Positions 1-7,772 of a stretch of DNA of 64,000 nt are shown piece after piece. The notes under the pieces were generated by a model. That model searched no databases. It saw nothing but the letters and a program-made list of their open reading frames with translations, and had not been told where the DNA came from. Source of the stretch: Phyllobacteriaceae bacterium. GTDB lineage: Bacteria > Pseudomonadota > Alphaproteobacteria > Rhizobiales > Rhizobiaceae. The DNA lies in assembly GCA_024742765.1 (NCBI GenBank), contig JANSXT010000013.1, forward strand, positions 62,001 to 126,000. The letters run 5' to 3'. Numbering within the stretch: position 1 is the first letter of the stretch; each line of letters begins with the position of its first letter. A program made the position numbers and the translations under genes.

Positions 1-829
1 TGACCGCATGTCCCGCACGCTCGTCGACATTCTCAAATCCTACGAGCTCTATCCGAACGACATCGTTGTCGAAAACCGCGAAGGCGGCAGTGGCGCGGTG
101 GGCTTCAGCTATGTCAAGCGCCAGGCGGGCAACCCCTATTCCGCCACATCGACGAGTGGCAATTTCATCGGCACGCCGCTGGTCGCCAACACGGACTGGA
201 CCTACAAGGACTTCACGCCGATCGGTCTTCTGGCCAGCGATGCGATGTTCCTGGTGGTGCGCTCGGATTCCGACTTCGGAACACTCGATGACGTGGTCAA
301 GGCCGCAAACGAAGGCCGGTTGACGATCGCCGGCAGCGGTTCGGCTGGCCCGGAACGCGTGACGGCGAGCCTGTTCGCCAAGGCGGCAGGCATTGAATAT
401 GAATATGTGCCCATCGGTTCGGGCGGGGAACTGGTGACGGCTTTGACATCGGCCAGCGTCGATGCGGTCGTCGCCAACCCGTCCGAAGTGGCCGGCCAGA
501 TCGAGGCAGGCACGTTCACGGCGCTCGCCTTTTCGGACTCGGCGCGCAGCACCAATCATCCCGACATTCCGACCTTCCGGGAGCTGGGCTATGATTTCGA
601 CTTCTCGCTGCCGCGCGGTGTCGTGCTGCCGCCCGACCTCGACCCCGCCGTCCAGGACTGGTGGGTCGAAACGCTCAAGAAGGCAATCGACACGCCGGAA
701 TGGCAGGAGTATTTGGTGACCAACGGCATGTCCGGCAATCCGATCTGGGGCGACGAGTTTGCCACCTATCTGGAGGAAACGAGCGCCGACTATGAAGCCG
801 TGCTCAAGGACATCGGCGCCATCAACTAG
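1..829 (+). CDS. tctC: Tripartite tricarboxylate transporter substrate-binding protein (TctC/Bug family), 5'-truncated by window edge
   Basis: The frame is open from base 2 and ends at 829, so the signal peptide and first part of lobe 1 lie outside the window. The visible part has Bug-family features: a GGSG stretch followed by a ligand-loop-like region, a TDWTYKDFTPIG segment, a long alternating two-lobe Rossmann-like pattern and a C-terminal EETSADYEAVLKDIG helix. Bug proteins are periplasmic solute receptors that pass carboxylates to the TctA/TctB membrane pair. The next two genes on the strand are those partners. The substrate cannot be told; the adjacent inositol genes make a sugar acid or a breakdown product possible, but that is a guess. 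Confidence 0.9.
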   Translation, partial: DRMSRTLVDILKSYELYPNDIVVENREGGSGAVGFSYVKRQAGNPYSATSTSGNFIGTPLVANTDWTYKDFTPIGLLASDAMFLVVRSDSDFGTLDDVVKAANEGRLTIAGSGSAGPERVTASLFAKAAGIEYEYVPIGSGGELVTALTSASVDAVVANPSEVAGQIEAGTFTALAFSDSARSTNHPDIPTFRELGYDFDFSLPRGVVLPPDLDPAVQDWWVETLKKAIDTPEWQEYLVTNGMSGNPIWGDEFATYLEETSADYEAVLKDIGAIN

Positions 830-907
830 TCTCCTCCCGAGACCAGCCGCGTGCGGGGACCTGTTCCCCGCACGCACACATTTGACGTCCCTTTCAGCGA
901 GTCCGTC

Positions 908-1435
908 ATGAAGAAGTGGTTCGCCGCCGCCCTCCTGGTCCTTTCGATCGGCTACACCGCCTACGGCCTTTCGACGCTGACACTGTTCACCGCATCAGGC
1001 CGTCCGGCTGCGGGCTTTTTTCCACTTTTCATCGGGCTGCTGCTTGTCATCACCTGCGCGGTCAACCTTCTGGGCGACATCCGCCAATGGGCCGCCGAAA
1101 AGGCGACCGGCGCCCGGCACGCACACCGACCGGAACCGGCGGCCGAAAAGAGCGCCGAGGCGCTGGGCATCGAAACCGCCGCCTTGGATGGCGGTGCCGA
1201 ACATGGCCGGGACGTGCTGATCGTGTTCGGCTATGTGTGCGCCTTCGTTGCGGCGCTGAAGGTTCTGGGCGCGCTCCTTTCCATGATCGCCTTCATGCTG
1301 GTGTTCCTTTTCACGTTCAATCGTGGGCACACGGTCACCAACATCGTCTACAGCCTGGCGCTTCCGGGGTTCCTGTTCTGGCTGTTCAAGATCCTGCTCA
1401 ACGCGTCGCTGCCCGTCGGGCCGCTTGGCGTGTGA
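908..1435 (+). CDS. tctB: Tripartite tricarboxylate transporter small membrane subunit (TctB family)
   Basis: A 175-residue hydrophobic protein. I chose the ATG at 908, which begins MKKWFAAALLVLS, because the longer frame from 851 adds a hydrophilic leader unlike the family. It starts with a membrane helix, has a second near residues 40-60, a hydrophilic charged loop (about 65-105) and two closely spaced C-terminal helices, the four-helix layout of TctB. It sits 79 bases after tctC and 37 bases before tctA, the usual C-B-A order. TctB is poorly conserved, so the call rests mainly on topology and context. Confidence 0.82.
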   Translation: MKKWFAAALLVLSIGYTAYGLSTLTLFTASGRPAAGFFPLFIGLLLVITCAVNLLGDIRQWAAEKATGARHAHRPEPAAEKSAEALGIETAALDGGAEHGRDVLIVFGYVCAFVAALKVLGALLSMIAFMLVFLFTFNRGHTVTNIVYSLALPGFLFWLFKILLNASLPVGPLGV

Positions 1436-1471
1436 TCGTCGCCAATCCGCGAATGCAACGGGCCGCCATCC

Positions 1472-3004
1472 ATGATCGCTGACATCGTCGCCAACCTGTC
1501 GTTGGGCCTTTCCATCGCCGCCTCGCCCGAGGGGTTCCTGTTCCTTCTGATCGGCGCTTTCGTCGGGATGATCGTCGGTCTGTTTCCTGGCTTTGGCCCC
1601 GCCGCCGGCATTGCGGTGCTGATCCCGATGACGTTCGGCCTGGAGCCCACCATCGCCATCATCATGCTGGCCGGCATCTACTACGGCTCGATGTATGGCG
1701 GCACGATCACTTCGATCCTGATCAACACGCCGGGCGAATCGGCCACCGTCGCCTCGACGCTTGACGGCTATCCGCTAGCGCAGAAGGGCCGCGCCGGCCC
1801 CGCGCTCGTCATGCAGGCCATCGCCTCCTTCGTCGGCGGCACGGTCGGCGTCATTCTCGTCACCGCTCTGGCCCCGTCGCTGGCCGATTTCGCCTCCTCG
1901 TTCGGGCCGTCGGAATATTTTCTGATCATCGCGGTGGGCCTTTTGATGCTGACCACCATGATGGGCGAGAACAAGTTCAAGGGCTTCATCTCCGCGCTCA
2001 TCGGTTTTGCGATCGGCACGGTCGGCGTCGATGTGATGAGCGGCCAGCAGCGCTTCACCTTCGGCTCGGCGGAACTGATTGGCGGCGTCTATTTCGTCGC
2101 CGTCGCCATCGGCCTGTTCGGCATCGGTGAATTGCTGCATTGCGTGCTGAACGGACAGCACCGGCAGCCAGCTAAGAAACTCCGCGTCAGCTTCCGCTCG
2201 GCGGCCTTCTGGCCCAGCCGGCAGGACTACTCGGAATGCCGTTACACATTCGCACGTGGATCGGCGATCGGATTCATCGCCGGTGTTCTACCCGGTTCGG
2301 GCGCGACGCTTGGCTCGATCATCGGCTATTCGATCGAAAAGAAGATCGCAAAAGACCCCGAAAATTTCGGCAAGGGCGAGATGCGCGGCCTGGTTGCGCC
2401 GGAGGCGGCCAACAATGCAGCCTCGGCCGGTGCGATGGTACCGCTGCTCTCGTTGGGCATTCCCGGTTCGGGCGCGACGGCGGTTCTGCTCGGCGCCTTC
2501 TTGATGTGGGGTCTGCAACCCGGACCGCTGCTGATCGTCAACGATCCGGGCTTTGTCTGGGGCCTGATCGCAAGCATGTATCTGGGCAATCTGATCCTGA
2601 TCGCTCTGAGCATCTTTGCGATCCCGCTTTTCGTGAAGTTCCTCGATATCCCGTACGTTCATGTGGTGCCGGTCATCGTGTTGCTCTGCGTGATCGGCGC
2701 GTTCGCGATCAATGCCAGCATTGTCGAGACGTGGATTCTTGTCGTCAGCGGTGCGATCGGCTTTGCGATGAAGAAATACGGCTATTCGCCGGCGGCTACC
2801 GTTTTGGCGCTGGTCTTGGGCTCGATGGCCGAGGAGACGTTCCTGCAGACCTACATCATCTCGGACGGGACGATGAACCTGTTCTGGGAGCGGCCGGTCT
2901 CGCTTGTGCTAAGCATCATGCTGATTGTCGTGATCGCCGCGCCGCTGATCGGCATGCTGGCGCGTAGACTGAGCCGCGGCAAAACAATAGCCGGTGATGT
3001 TTGA
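1472..3004 (+). CDS. tctA: Tripartite tricarboxylate transporter large permease (TctA family)
   Basis: A 510-residue polytopic protein of typical TctA length (about 500). The N-terminal half carries the conserved glycine-rich segments GLFPGFGPAAG and the YGSMYGGTITSILINTPGE motif. The second half repeats the pattern with GVLPGSGATLGS and LLSLGIPGSGATAVLLGAF, showing the internal duplication known for this family. About ten to twelve hydrophobic segments are visible. It is the inner-membrane channel that imports the ligand brought by TctC, driven by an ion gradient. It ends at 3004, and a 278-base stretch without a convincing gene separates it from the convergent iolG end. Confidence 0.95.
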   Translation: MIADIVANLSLGLSIAASPEGFLFLLIGAFVGMIVGLFPGFGPAAGIAVLIPMTFGLEPTIAIIMLAGIYYGSMYGGTITSILINTPGESATVASTLDGYPLAQKGRAGPALVMQAIASFVGGTVGVILVTALAPSLADFASSFGPSEYFLIIAVGLLMLTTMMGENKFKGFISALIGFAIGTVGVDVMSGQQRFTFGSAELIGGVYFVAVAIGLFGIGELLHCVLNGQHRQPAKKLRVSFRSAAFWPSRQDYSECRYTFARGSAIGFIAGVLPGSGATLGSIIGYSIEKKIAKDPENFGKGEMRGLVAPEAANNAASAGAMVPLLSLGIPGSGATAVLLGAFLMWGLQPGPLLIVNDPGFVWGLIASMYLGNLILIALSIFAIPLFVKFLDIPYVHVVPVIVLLCVIGAFAINASIVETWILVVSGAIGFAMKKYGYSPAATVLALVLGSMAEETFLQTYIISDGTMNLFWERPVSLVLSIMLIVVIAAPLIGMLARRLSRGKTIAGDV

Positions 3005-3282
3005 GCGCTTGCGGATGGCGCACCGAAGAAGAGCGCTTGTCATGTCGAGAACCGGTGTTTCGGACCCTGCAGGGTTCAGGGAACAGATCGTCGCGCTTCG
3101 CCGTCTCCATCCCGAGGAACGGCAATTGCATCGGTCCGCTGCTTGCCCGGACGGCCCGCCCGAGCGGCGCGCCGTTCCGCGATCTTGCTGCAAAACCCAT
3201 CCGGCAGAACGATCCCATCCAGTCGCCGACGTCTGAGAGGACCATATGGCGGGTGCGGCTCCGCCAACCGTCGCAGCATCGC

Positions 3283-4269
3283 TTAAAGCTCGACGGGCCG
3301 ACCGGTCTTCAGGCTCTCGGCAGCCGCGTCTGCGATCAGTTGTGCCTTCAGCCCGTCCTCGATAGCAGGCGAGGGCGCGACACCCTCGGACAGGGCGGTG
3401 ATGAAATGGCGCATCTCGGCGGCATAGGCAGCCTCGTAGCGTTCGAGAAAAAAGTTCAATGTCGGTGCGGTGGTGAAACCGTCCGGGCTGGCGAACTCGA
3501 CAGTGGTCTCACGGAGATTGTCGGCGCGCAGCATGCCTCCTGCGCCATGGACCTCGACCCGCTGGTCATAGCCATAGGTGGCCCGGCGCGAGTTCGAAAT
3601 CTGGCAGATGGCGCCTCGCGCCGTGGTCAGCGTGACGGCGGCTGTATCGACGTCACCCGCCGCGCCGATCGCGGGATCGACGAGCGCCGCGCCCACCGCG
3701 TAGACGCGTACCGGTTCTTCTCCCAGAAGGAAGCGCGCCATGTCGAAGTCATGGATCATCATATCCCGAAACAGTCCGCCTGACTGCGCTATGTATGAGA
3801 TCGGAGGCGGCGACGGGTCTCGCGACAGAATGGTGACAAGCTCCACCGCTCCGATTTCGCCGCCGGCAATCCGGGCTTGCATATGCGCGAAATTTGGGTC
3901 GAACCGGCGGTTGAAGGCGGTCATGAATGGCACACCGGCTTGTGCCACCGCGGCGACGCAGTCGCGCGTCCGGTCCGATGACAGGTCCACCGGCTTCTCG
4001 CAGAAGATCGCCTTGCCTGCTGCCGCAGCAGCGTGGATCAAATCGTAATGGGTGCTGGTCGGCGTCCCGATGATGACCGCGTCGACATCCGTACGCGCCA
4101 TGATCGCCTCGGGTGTGTTGACGTCCGCGCCCAATTGCGGGGCCAATGCGTCCGCGGCCGCGGGCACCGCATCGGCGACAGCGACGATCCGGGCGGTGTC
4201 CAGGCCCCGAACGGTGCGGGCGTGCACTTTTCCAATGCGCCCACAGCCCAAAAGACCAAGAGAGATCAT
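3283..4269 (-). CDS. iolG: myo-Inositol 2-dehydrogenase-like Gfo/Idh/MocA oxidoreductase
   Basis: A 328-residue NAD(P)-dependent dehydrogenase. The N-terminal Rossmann fold opens with GLLGCGRIGKVHA (residues 5-17) and carries the family EKP motif at 91-93. The C-terminal half has the HDFDMARFLLG helix typical of inositol dehydrogenases. IolG oxidises myo-inositol to 2-keto-myo-inositol (scyllo-inosose), the first step of the pathway. It is the last gene of a minus-strand operon with iolD, C, B and the aldolase, starting only 4 bases after the aldolase stop. Two further Gfo/Idh paralogues lie nearby, so which one is the main inositol dehydrogenase is inferred from operon membership and length. 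Confidence 0.85.
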   Translation of the reverse strand: MISLGLLGCGRIGKVHARTVRGLDTARIVAVADAVPAAADALAPQLGADVNTPEAIMARTDVDAVIIGTPTSTHYDLIHAAAAAGKAIFCEKPVDLSSDRTRDCVAAVAQAGVPFMTAFNRRFDPNFAHMQARIAGGEIGAVELVTILSRDPSPPPISYIAQSGGLFRDMMIHDFDMARFLLGEEPVRVYAVGAALVDPAIGAAGDVDTAAVTLTTARGAICQISNSRRATYGYDQRVEVHGAGGMLRADNLRETTVEFASPDGFTTAPTLNFFLERYEAAYAAEMRHFITALSEGVAPSPAIEDGLKAQLIADAAAESLKTGRPVEL

Positions 4270-4273
4270 GGCG

Positions 4274-5101
4274 TTATCCTTTCACGCTCCGGATCGCTGC
4301 GCGCGCGGCTGCAACCATCGGGTCATGGGTGTCCTGCAGAATCTGGATGCGATCGAAACGATCGGGATCCGCCGCCACCGCGTCGCGCAAGGCGCCCCCG
4401 AACGCCTGGCGCAACTCGGTGCCGATATTGAACTTGCAGACATGGCTGTGCCGCGCGAGATGCGCGCGCTGCGCTGTCGGCACGCCCGATCCGCCATGGA
4501 TCACCAGCGGTACGCGCGTGAGCGCCTCGATCGCGCCGATCCGCGTCTCATCCAGACCGCCTGACCGATCCGTCTGCAGGTGTACGTTGCCGACAGAGAT
4601 CGCCATTGCATCGACGCCGGTCTGGCGCGCGAATGCGGCGGCCTCGTCCGGATCGGTTCCGGCCGATCGCTCACCGCCACTGTAACCGACAAACCCGATC
4701 TCTCCCTCGCAGGAGATGCCGGCGGCATGGGCCATCTCCGCGACCTTGGCGGTTTCGTCGACATTTTGCGCAAATGGCTTGCGGGAGCCGTCGAACATCA
4801 GGGAGGTGAAGCCGCACTCCAGTGCTTGGCGGCACTCTTCAACCGTGTGGCCATGATCGAGGTGGGCGACGACAGGGACGCTGGCGCGGTCGGCAAGATG
4901 CCGGAACATCTTGCCGAGGATCGGCAGCGGTGTGTGGGCGCGGCAGGAGGGGCCTGCCTGCAGGATCACGGGACTGGCTTCTGCTTCGGCTGCGGCCACA
5001 TAGGCCCGCATGTCCTCCCATCCCAGGCAAACCAGTCCGGCGACGGCATAGCTGCCCTTGAGCGCCGGCTGCAAAACATCGGACAGTGTCGCCAGCGTCA
5101 T
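4274..5101 (-). CDS. iolJ: Class II ketose-bisphosphate aldolase (IolJ-like)
   Basis: A 275-residue class II (zinc) aldolase. Metal-site signatures are visible: HLDHGHT with D82 and H83, GEIGFVG with E134, the GNVH segment ending in H174, and the VIHGGSG loop with H202. Length fits the FbaA/GatY/IolJ family. In inositol breakdown IolJ cleaves 2-deoxy-5-keto-D-gluconate-6-phosphate into dihydroxyacetone phosphate and malonic semialdehyde. Its place between iolB and iolG supports this role over a glycolytic one. Its ATG overlaps the iolB stop by 4 bases, so the two are translationally coupled. Many rhizobia use an IolC with a fused aldolase-like domain; here the kinase is short and the aldolase is separate. 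Confidence 0.85.
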   Translation of the reverse strand: MTLATLSDVLQPALKGSYAVAGLVCLGWEDMRAYVAAAEAEASPVILQAGPSCRAHTPLPILGKMFRHLADRASVPVVAHLDHGHTVEECRQALECGFTSLMFDGSRKPFAQNVDETAKVAEMAHAAGISCEGEIGFVGYSGGERSAGTDPDEAAAFARQTGVDAMAISVGNVHLQTDRSGGLDETRIGAIEALTRVPLVIHGGSGVPTAQRAHLARHSHVCKFNIGTELRQAFGGALRDAVAADPDRFDRIQILQDTHDPMVAAARAAIRSVKG

Positions 5102-5937
5102 TTAAACTTCGCGATCATGTCCTTGATGCCCGGTACCGTCTCGATCTGGTAGGCGTGAGTTGGCTGGAAATATTGCACCAGGCTGCGCTGGCTCAGACCG
5201 CCCAGAATGGTGAAGTAGTACATCTCATAGCCGGGCAGCACCGCGCAGGGATGGTATCCACGGTCCAGGCAAATGGTGGAACCATCAACGATGTGGTAGG
5301 CGTCGCCAGGCACCCCGTCCTCGCGCTGAAGCATCTGCACCCCGGACCCGTGCTTGGGTCGGAAGCGGAAATTGTAGGTCTCGTCATGACGGGTTTCATC
5401 CGGCAGGCGGTCGGTGTCGTGCTTGTGGCTCGGGAAGCCGGACCAACCGCCCTGTCCGACGGTAAAAAGCTCAGAGACAAGAAGTCGCCCGACCTTACCA
5501 TGCTGCTTCTGGCCGAGAATGTGCTTGATCTTGCGATGTGTCTTGGTCTCGTCCGAGCCGTATTGCACAAGGTCCAATTCATCCGAACGAACCGCGAAGG
5601 GCTCCAACACCTCGTCGAACTTCGCGCCGGCCACAAAGACTTCGGTTTTGGTCTTGGCAACGATCGTGGCGCGCGCACCGACCGGCACATAAACGCCCTC
5701 GGGCTCTCCATCCCAAACATCTTCGCCGCGCCCGCCAAGATCGGTCGCCGAGAACCCCTCGACTTCGACATCGACTGTCCCCGTCGCGGGCACGATGCAG
5801 GTCTCGTAGCCGGGTACCTGATAGTCGAACGCCTGGCCCGGCTCCAGCTTGACGATATTGAAGTAGTTCAGAGGCACCGTCGCGTCGTCGGCATCCACGA
5901 TCGGTCTGTTTTTGTTGTCATAAGGTGCGATATGCAT
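5098..5937 (-). CDS. iolB: 5-deoxy-glucuronate isomerase
   Basis: A 279-residue IolB-family cupin. I chose the ATG at 5937 (MHIAPYDNKNRP) because an AAAGGAGG ribosome binding site sits 7 bases upstream; the longer frame adds an unsupported leader that runs into iolC. Family landmarks are the FPSHKHD metal-binding segment, DETYNFRF, and the C-terminal GYHPCAVLPGYEMYYF block. IolB converts 5-deoxy-D-glucuronate, the IolD product, into 2-deoxy-5-keto-D-gluconate, the IolC substrate. It lies between iolC (14-base gap) and the aldolase, matching pathway order. Confidence 0.94.
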   Translation of the reverse strand: MHIAPYDNKNRPIVDADDATVPLNYFNIVKLEPGQAFDYQVPGYETCIVPATGTVDVEVEGFSATDLGGRGEDVWDGEPEGVYVPVGARATIVAKTKTEVFVAGAKFDEVLEPFAVRSDELDLVQYGSDETKTHRKIKHILGQKQHGKVGRLLVSELFTVGQGGWSGFPSHKHDTDRLPDETRHDETYNFRFRPKHGSGVQMLQREDGVPGDAYHIVDGSTICLDRGYHPCAVLPGYEMYYFTILGGLSQRSLVQYFQPTHAYQIETVPGIKDMIAKFK

Positions 5938-5950
5938 GTGCCGGCCTCCT

Positions 5951-6928
5951 TTAAACGACAATTGGGTCCGGATGGGTGGACAGGAACGTGGCAAGCGTTT
6001 CGGTATCGGCCATTGCCGGAGCGCAGCCGGGACGCGAGACCGTTATGGATGCGCACGCCGAGCCGTGTGAAAGCGCGGTCCTGAGGTCTTGGCCTTTGGC
6101 AAGCGATGTCACCAACCCGGCCATGAAGCTGTCGCCCGCACCTGTTGGTTTGAGGGCCTCGACAGGGTAGATGCCGGTTCGAATCTCCTGGCCATCGTGA
6201 AAGGTGAGGGCTCCTCGTTCGCCCATCTTGTATACGACCAGACGCCCCGTTTCCGAGAGCGCGCGCGCCTTGTCCAGTCCCTTGTCGAACCCGCCCGCCA
6301 TAAAGCCGAACTCCTCGTCATTGCCAACGATCATGTCGGATAATGCAGCGGCTTTCGACAGGACCTCTTCGGCGACGGCGGGTGACGGCCACGAGTAAGG
6401 GCGATAGTCCACATCAAAAATGATCGGCAAACCGGCAGCGCCAGCCAGCTCGAACGCCTTGAACGTCGCGCTGCGCGACGGTTCCGCCGCAAAGACCGTG
6501 CCGGCGGTGATGAGCGCGCCGAAGCGGCCATAGTCAACCGCCGCAACATCGGCCTCATTCATCTGGAAGTCGGCAGCCCCATTCCGATAGATGACATTGC
6601 GATGGCCCTCGACCCGGCTTTCGTAGAACGCCAGGGAGTTGCGATGCTCGCCACCCACGGGCGTGACATGATCGGTGCGCACGCCGTAGCTGCGCAATTG
6701 TCCGATGCAATAGCTGCCGATGCTGTCATCCGAGACCCGCGTTACCAGCGACGCCTGACCGCCGAGCTTGCAGATTCCGACCGCGATGTTCGCCGACGAC
6801 CCGCCCAGCCCGACACCAACGCGGGTCGCATCTTCCGCAGCGACCCCCGGATCGGTGAAGAAATCAATGCCTGCCCGTCCGATGACGACGAAATCGTTGC
6901 GCATGATGCCGGCAAGTAGGTCGCTCAC
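5951..6928 (-). CDS. iolC: 5-dehydro-2-deoxygluconokinase
   Basis: A 325-residue PfkB/ribokinase-family sugar kinase. It shows the first PfkB signature (GLGGSSANIAVGICKLGG, about 41-58), the substrate lid region, and the second signature with the catalytic aspartate and anion hole (KPTGAGDSFMAGL near 262-274). IolC phosphorylates 2-deoxy-5-keto-D-gluconate at C6. The length is that of a kinase alone, without the C-terminal DUF2090 aldolase-like extension of many proteobacterial IolC proteins, which fits the separate aldolase gene. Its ATG overlaps the end of the upstream dioxygenase-like gene by 4 bases, so this is one transcription unit. Confidence 0.92.
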   Translation of the reverse strand: MSDLLAGIMRNDFVVIGRAGIDFFTDPGVAAEDATRVGVGLGGSSANIAVGICKLGGQASLVTRVSDDSIGSYCIGQLRSYGVRTDHVTPVGGEHRNSLAFYESRVEGHRNVIYRNGAADFQMNEADVAAVDYGRFGALITAGTVFAAEPSRSATFKAFELAGAAGLPIIFDVDYRPYSWPSPAVAEEVLSKAAALSDMIVGNDEEFGFMAGGFDKGLDKARALSETGRLVVYKMGERGALTFHDGQEIRTGIYPVEALKPTGAGDSFMAGLVTSLAKGQDLRTALSHGSACASITVSRPGCAPAMADTETLATFLSTHPDPIVV

Positions 6929-7769
6929 GTCCGTCCCGCTGCGTTTGTGGCCGCTGCCTTATCCAGAACTTCGGGATATGGGTAGTTGAGCCCCAGAAGC
7001 TGCCGGATCTCTGGGCTGGCTGCATCGATGAACCCCTCAGGCATCGCGCCTGGCATATCCTCGAGCGGCTTCACCCATTTTGGCAGGTAGTTGATCAGCA
7101 CGGCGTTCCGATCGCGATCGGAGGCGTTGGGCATCGCACAATGCCACGCCGCACCGAAGAACAGAACGGTATCGCCCGGATCGGCGATCATCCTCACACA
7201 GGTTTCATAAAAGCTCTGCTGCTCGCCCTTGTCGGGATACCGCAAATGCTTCTGGGTTCCTGGCATGTAAGCCGTGGCGCCGCTGCGTTCGGTGAAGGGG
7301 TCCAGAACGATGGTGACCTGCGCATTCATCGGAAAGCTGGCATTCAGCCCCATCGGATGCGTTTCGGGTGCGTGGAAATCCCAATAGGGATAGTCCACAT
7401 GCGGTTCCTGGCCGGGACCGCCCGGCAAAATGCGGTTCGCCGCGATCGATCCCATGATGAACTCGGTTCCCAGCCAGCGGCGGAGGAGTCCATGATCACC
7501 GGATGGGCCGCCATCTGCGAAAATACCTCTCCCTTCGCCAGCAGGTTCCAGACGCGCCGTTGCAGGTTGGCGCGTCCATCGGCCATGGCCTGACCCTGGA
7601 AATGGGTGACCTTTGCGGCGGCCCGGTCGCTCTCGGCCATGATAATCGCGCGCGCAGTCTCGATCTGTTCGGATGTAAAAAGGCCGGTGAGTTTGACTGC
7701 GCCGCCGCCGCTCAGCAGTTCATCGCAAACGGTAACGGGATCGGCGGTCTCTGCGGTCAGGGTCAGCAT
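6925..7769 (-). pseudogene. Phytanoyl-CoA dioxygenase (PhyH)-like Fe(II)/2-oxoglutarate oxygenase, broken by one frameshift
   Basis: Two overlapping frames together make one PhyH-family protein of about 280 residues. The N-terminal part (start 7769) reads through MAAHPVIMD and then continues as nonsense. The C-terminal part picks up in another frame as LLRRWLGTEFIMGSIAANR and runs to 6925. One missing base near 7487-7492, where GACTCCTC probably was GACCTCCTC, accounts for the switch. The C-terminal part keeps the iron ligands: an HVD motif (EPHVDYPYW) and a distal histidine in FFGAAWHCAMP. It sits inside the iol operon, overlapping iolC and 4 bases after iolD. It could hydroxylate or demethylate a substituted inositol before the core pathway. 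An assembly error would make it an intact gene. Confidence 0.8.
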
Positions 7770-7772
7770 CGA

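Noticed and set aside
3001-3783. Plus-strand 260-codon frame downstream of tctA
   Set aside because: Most of it lies antisense to iolG and carries no recognisable domain; the frame is open because of codon bias.
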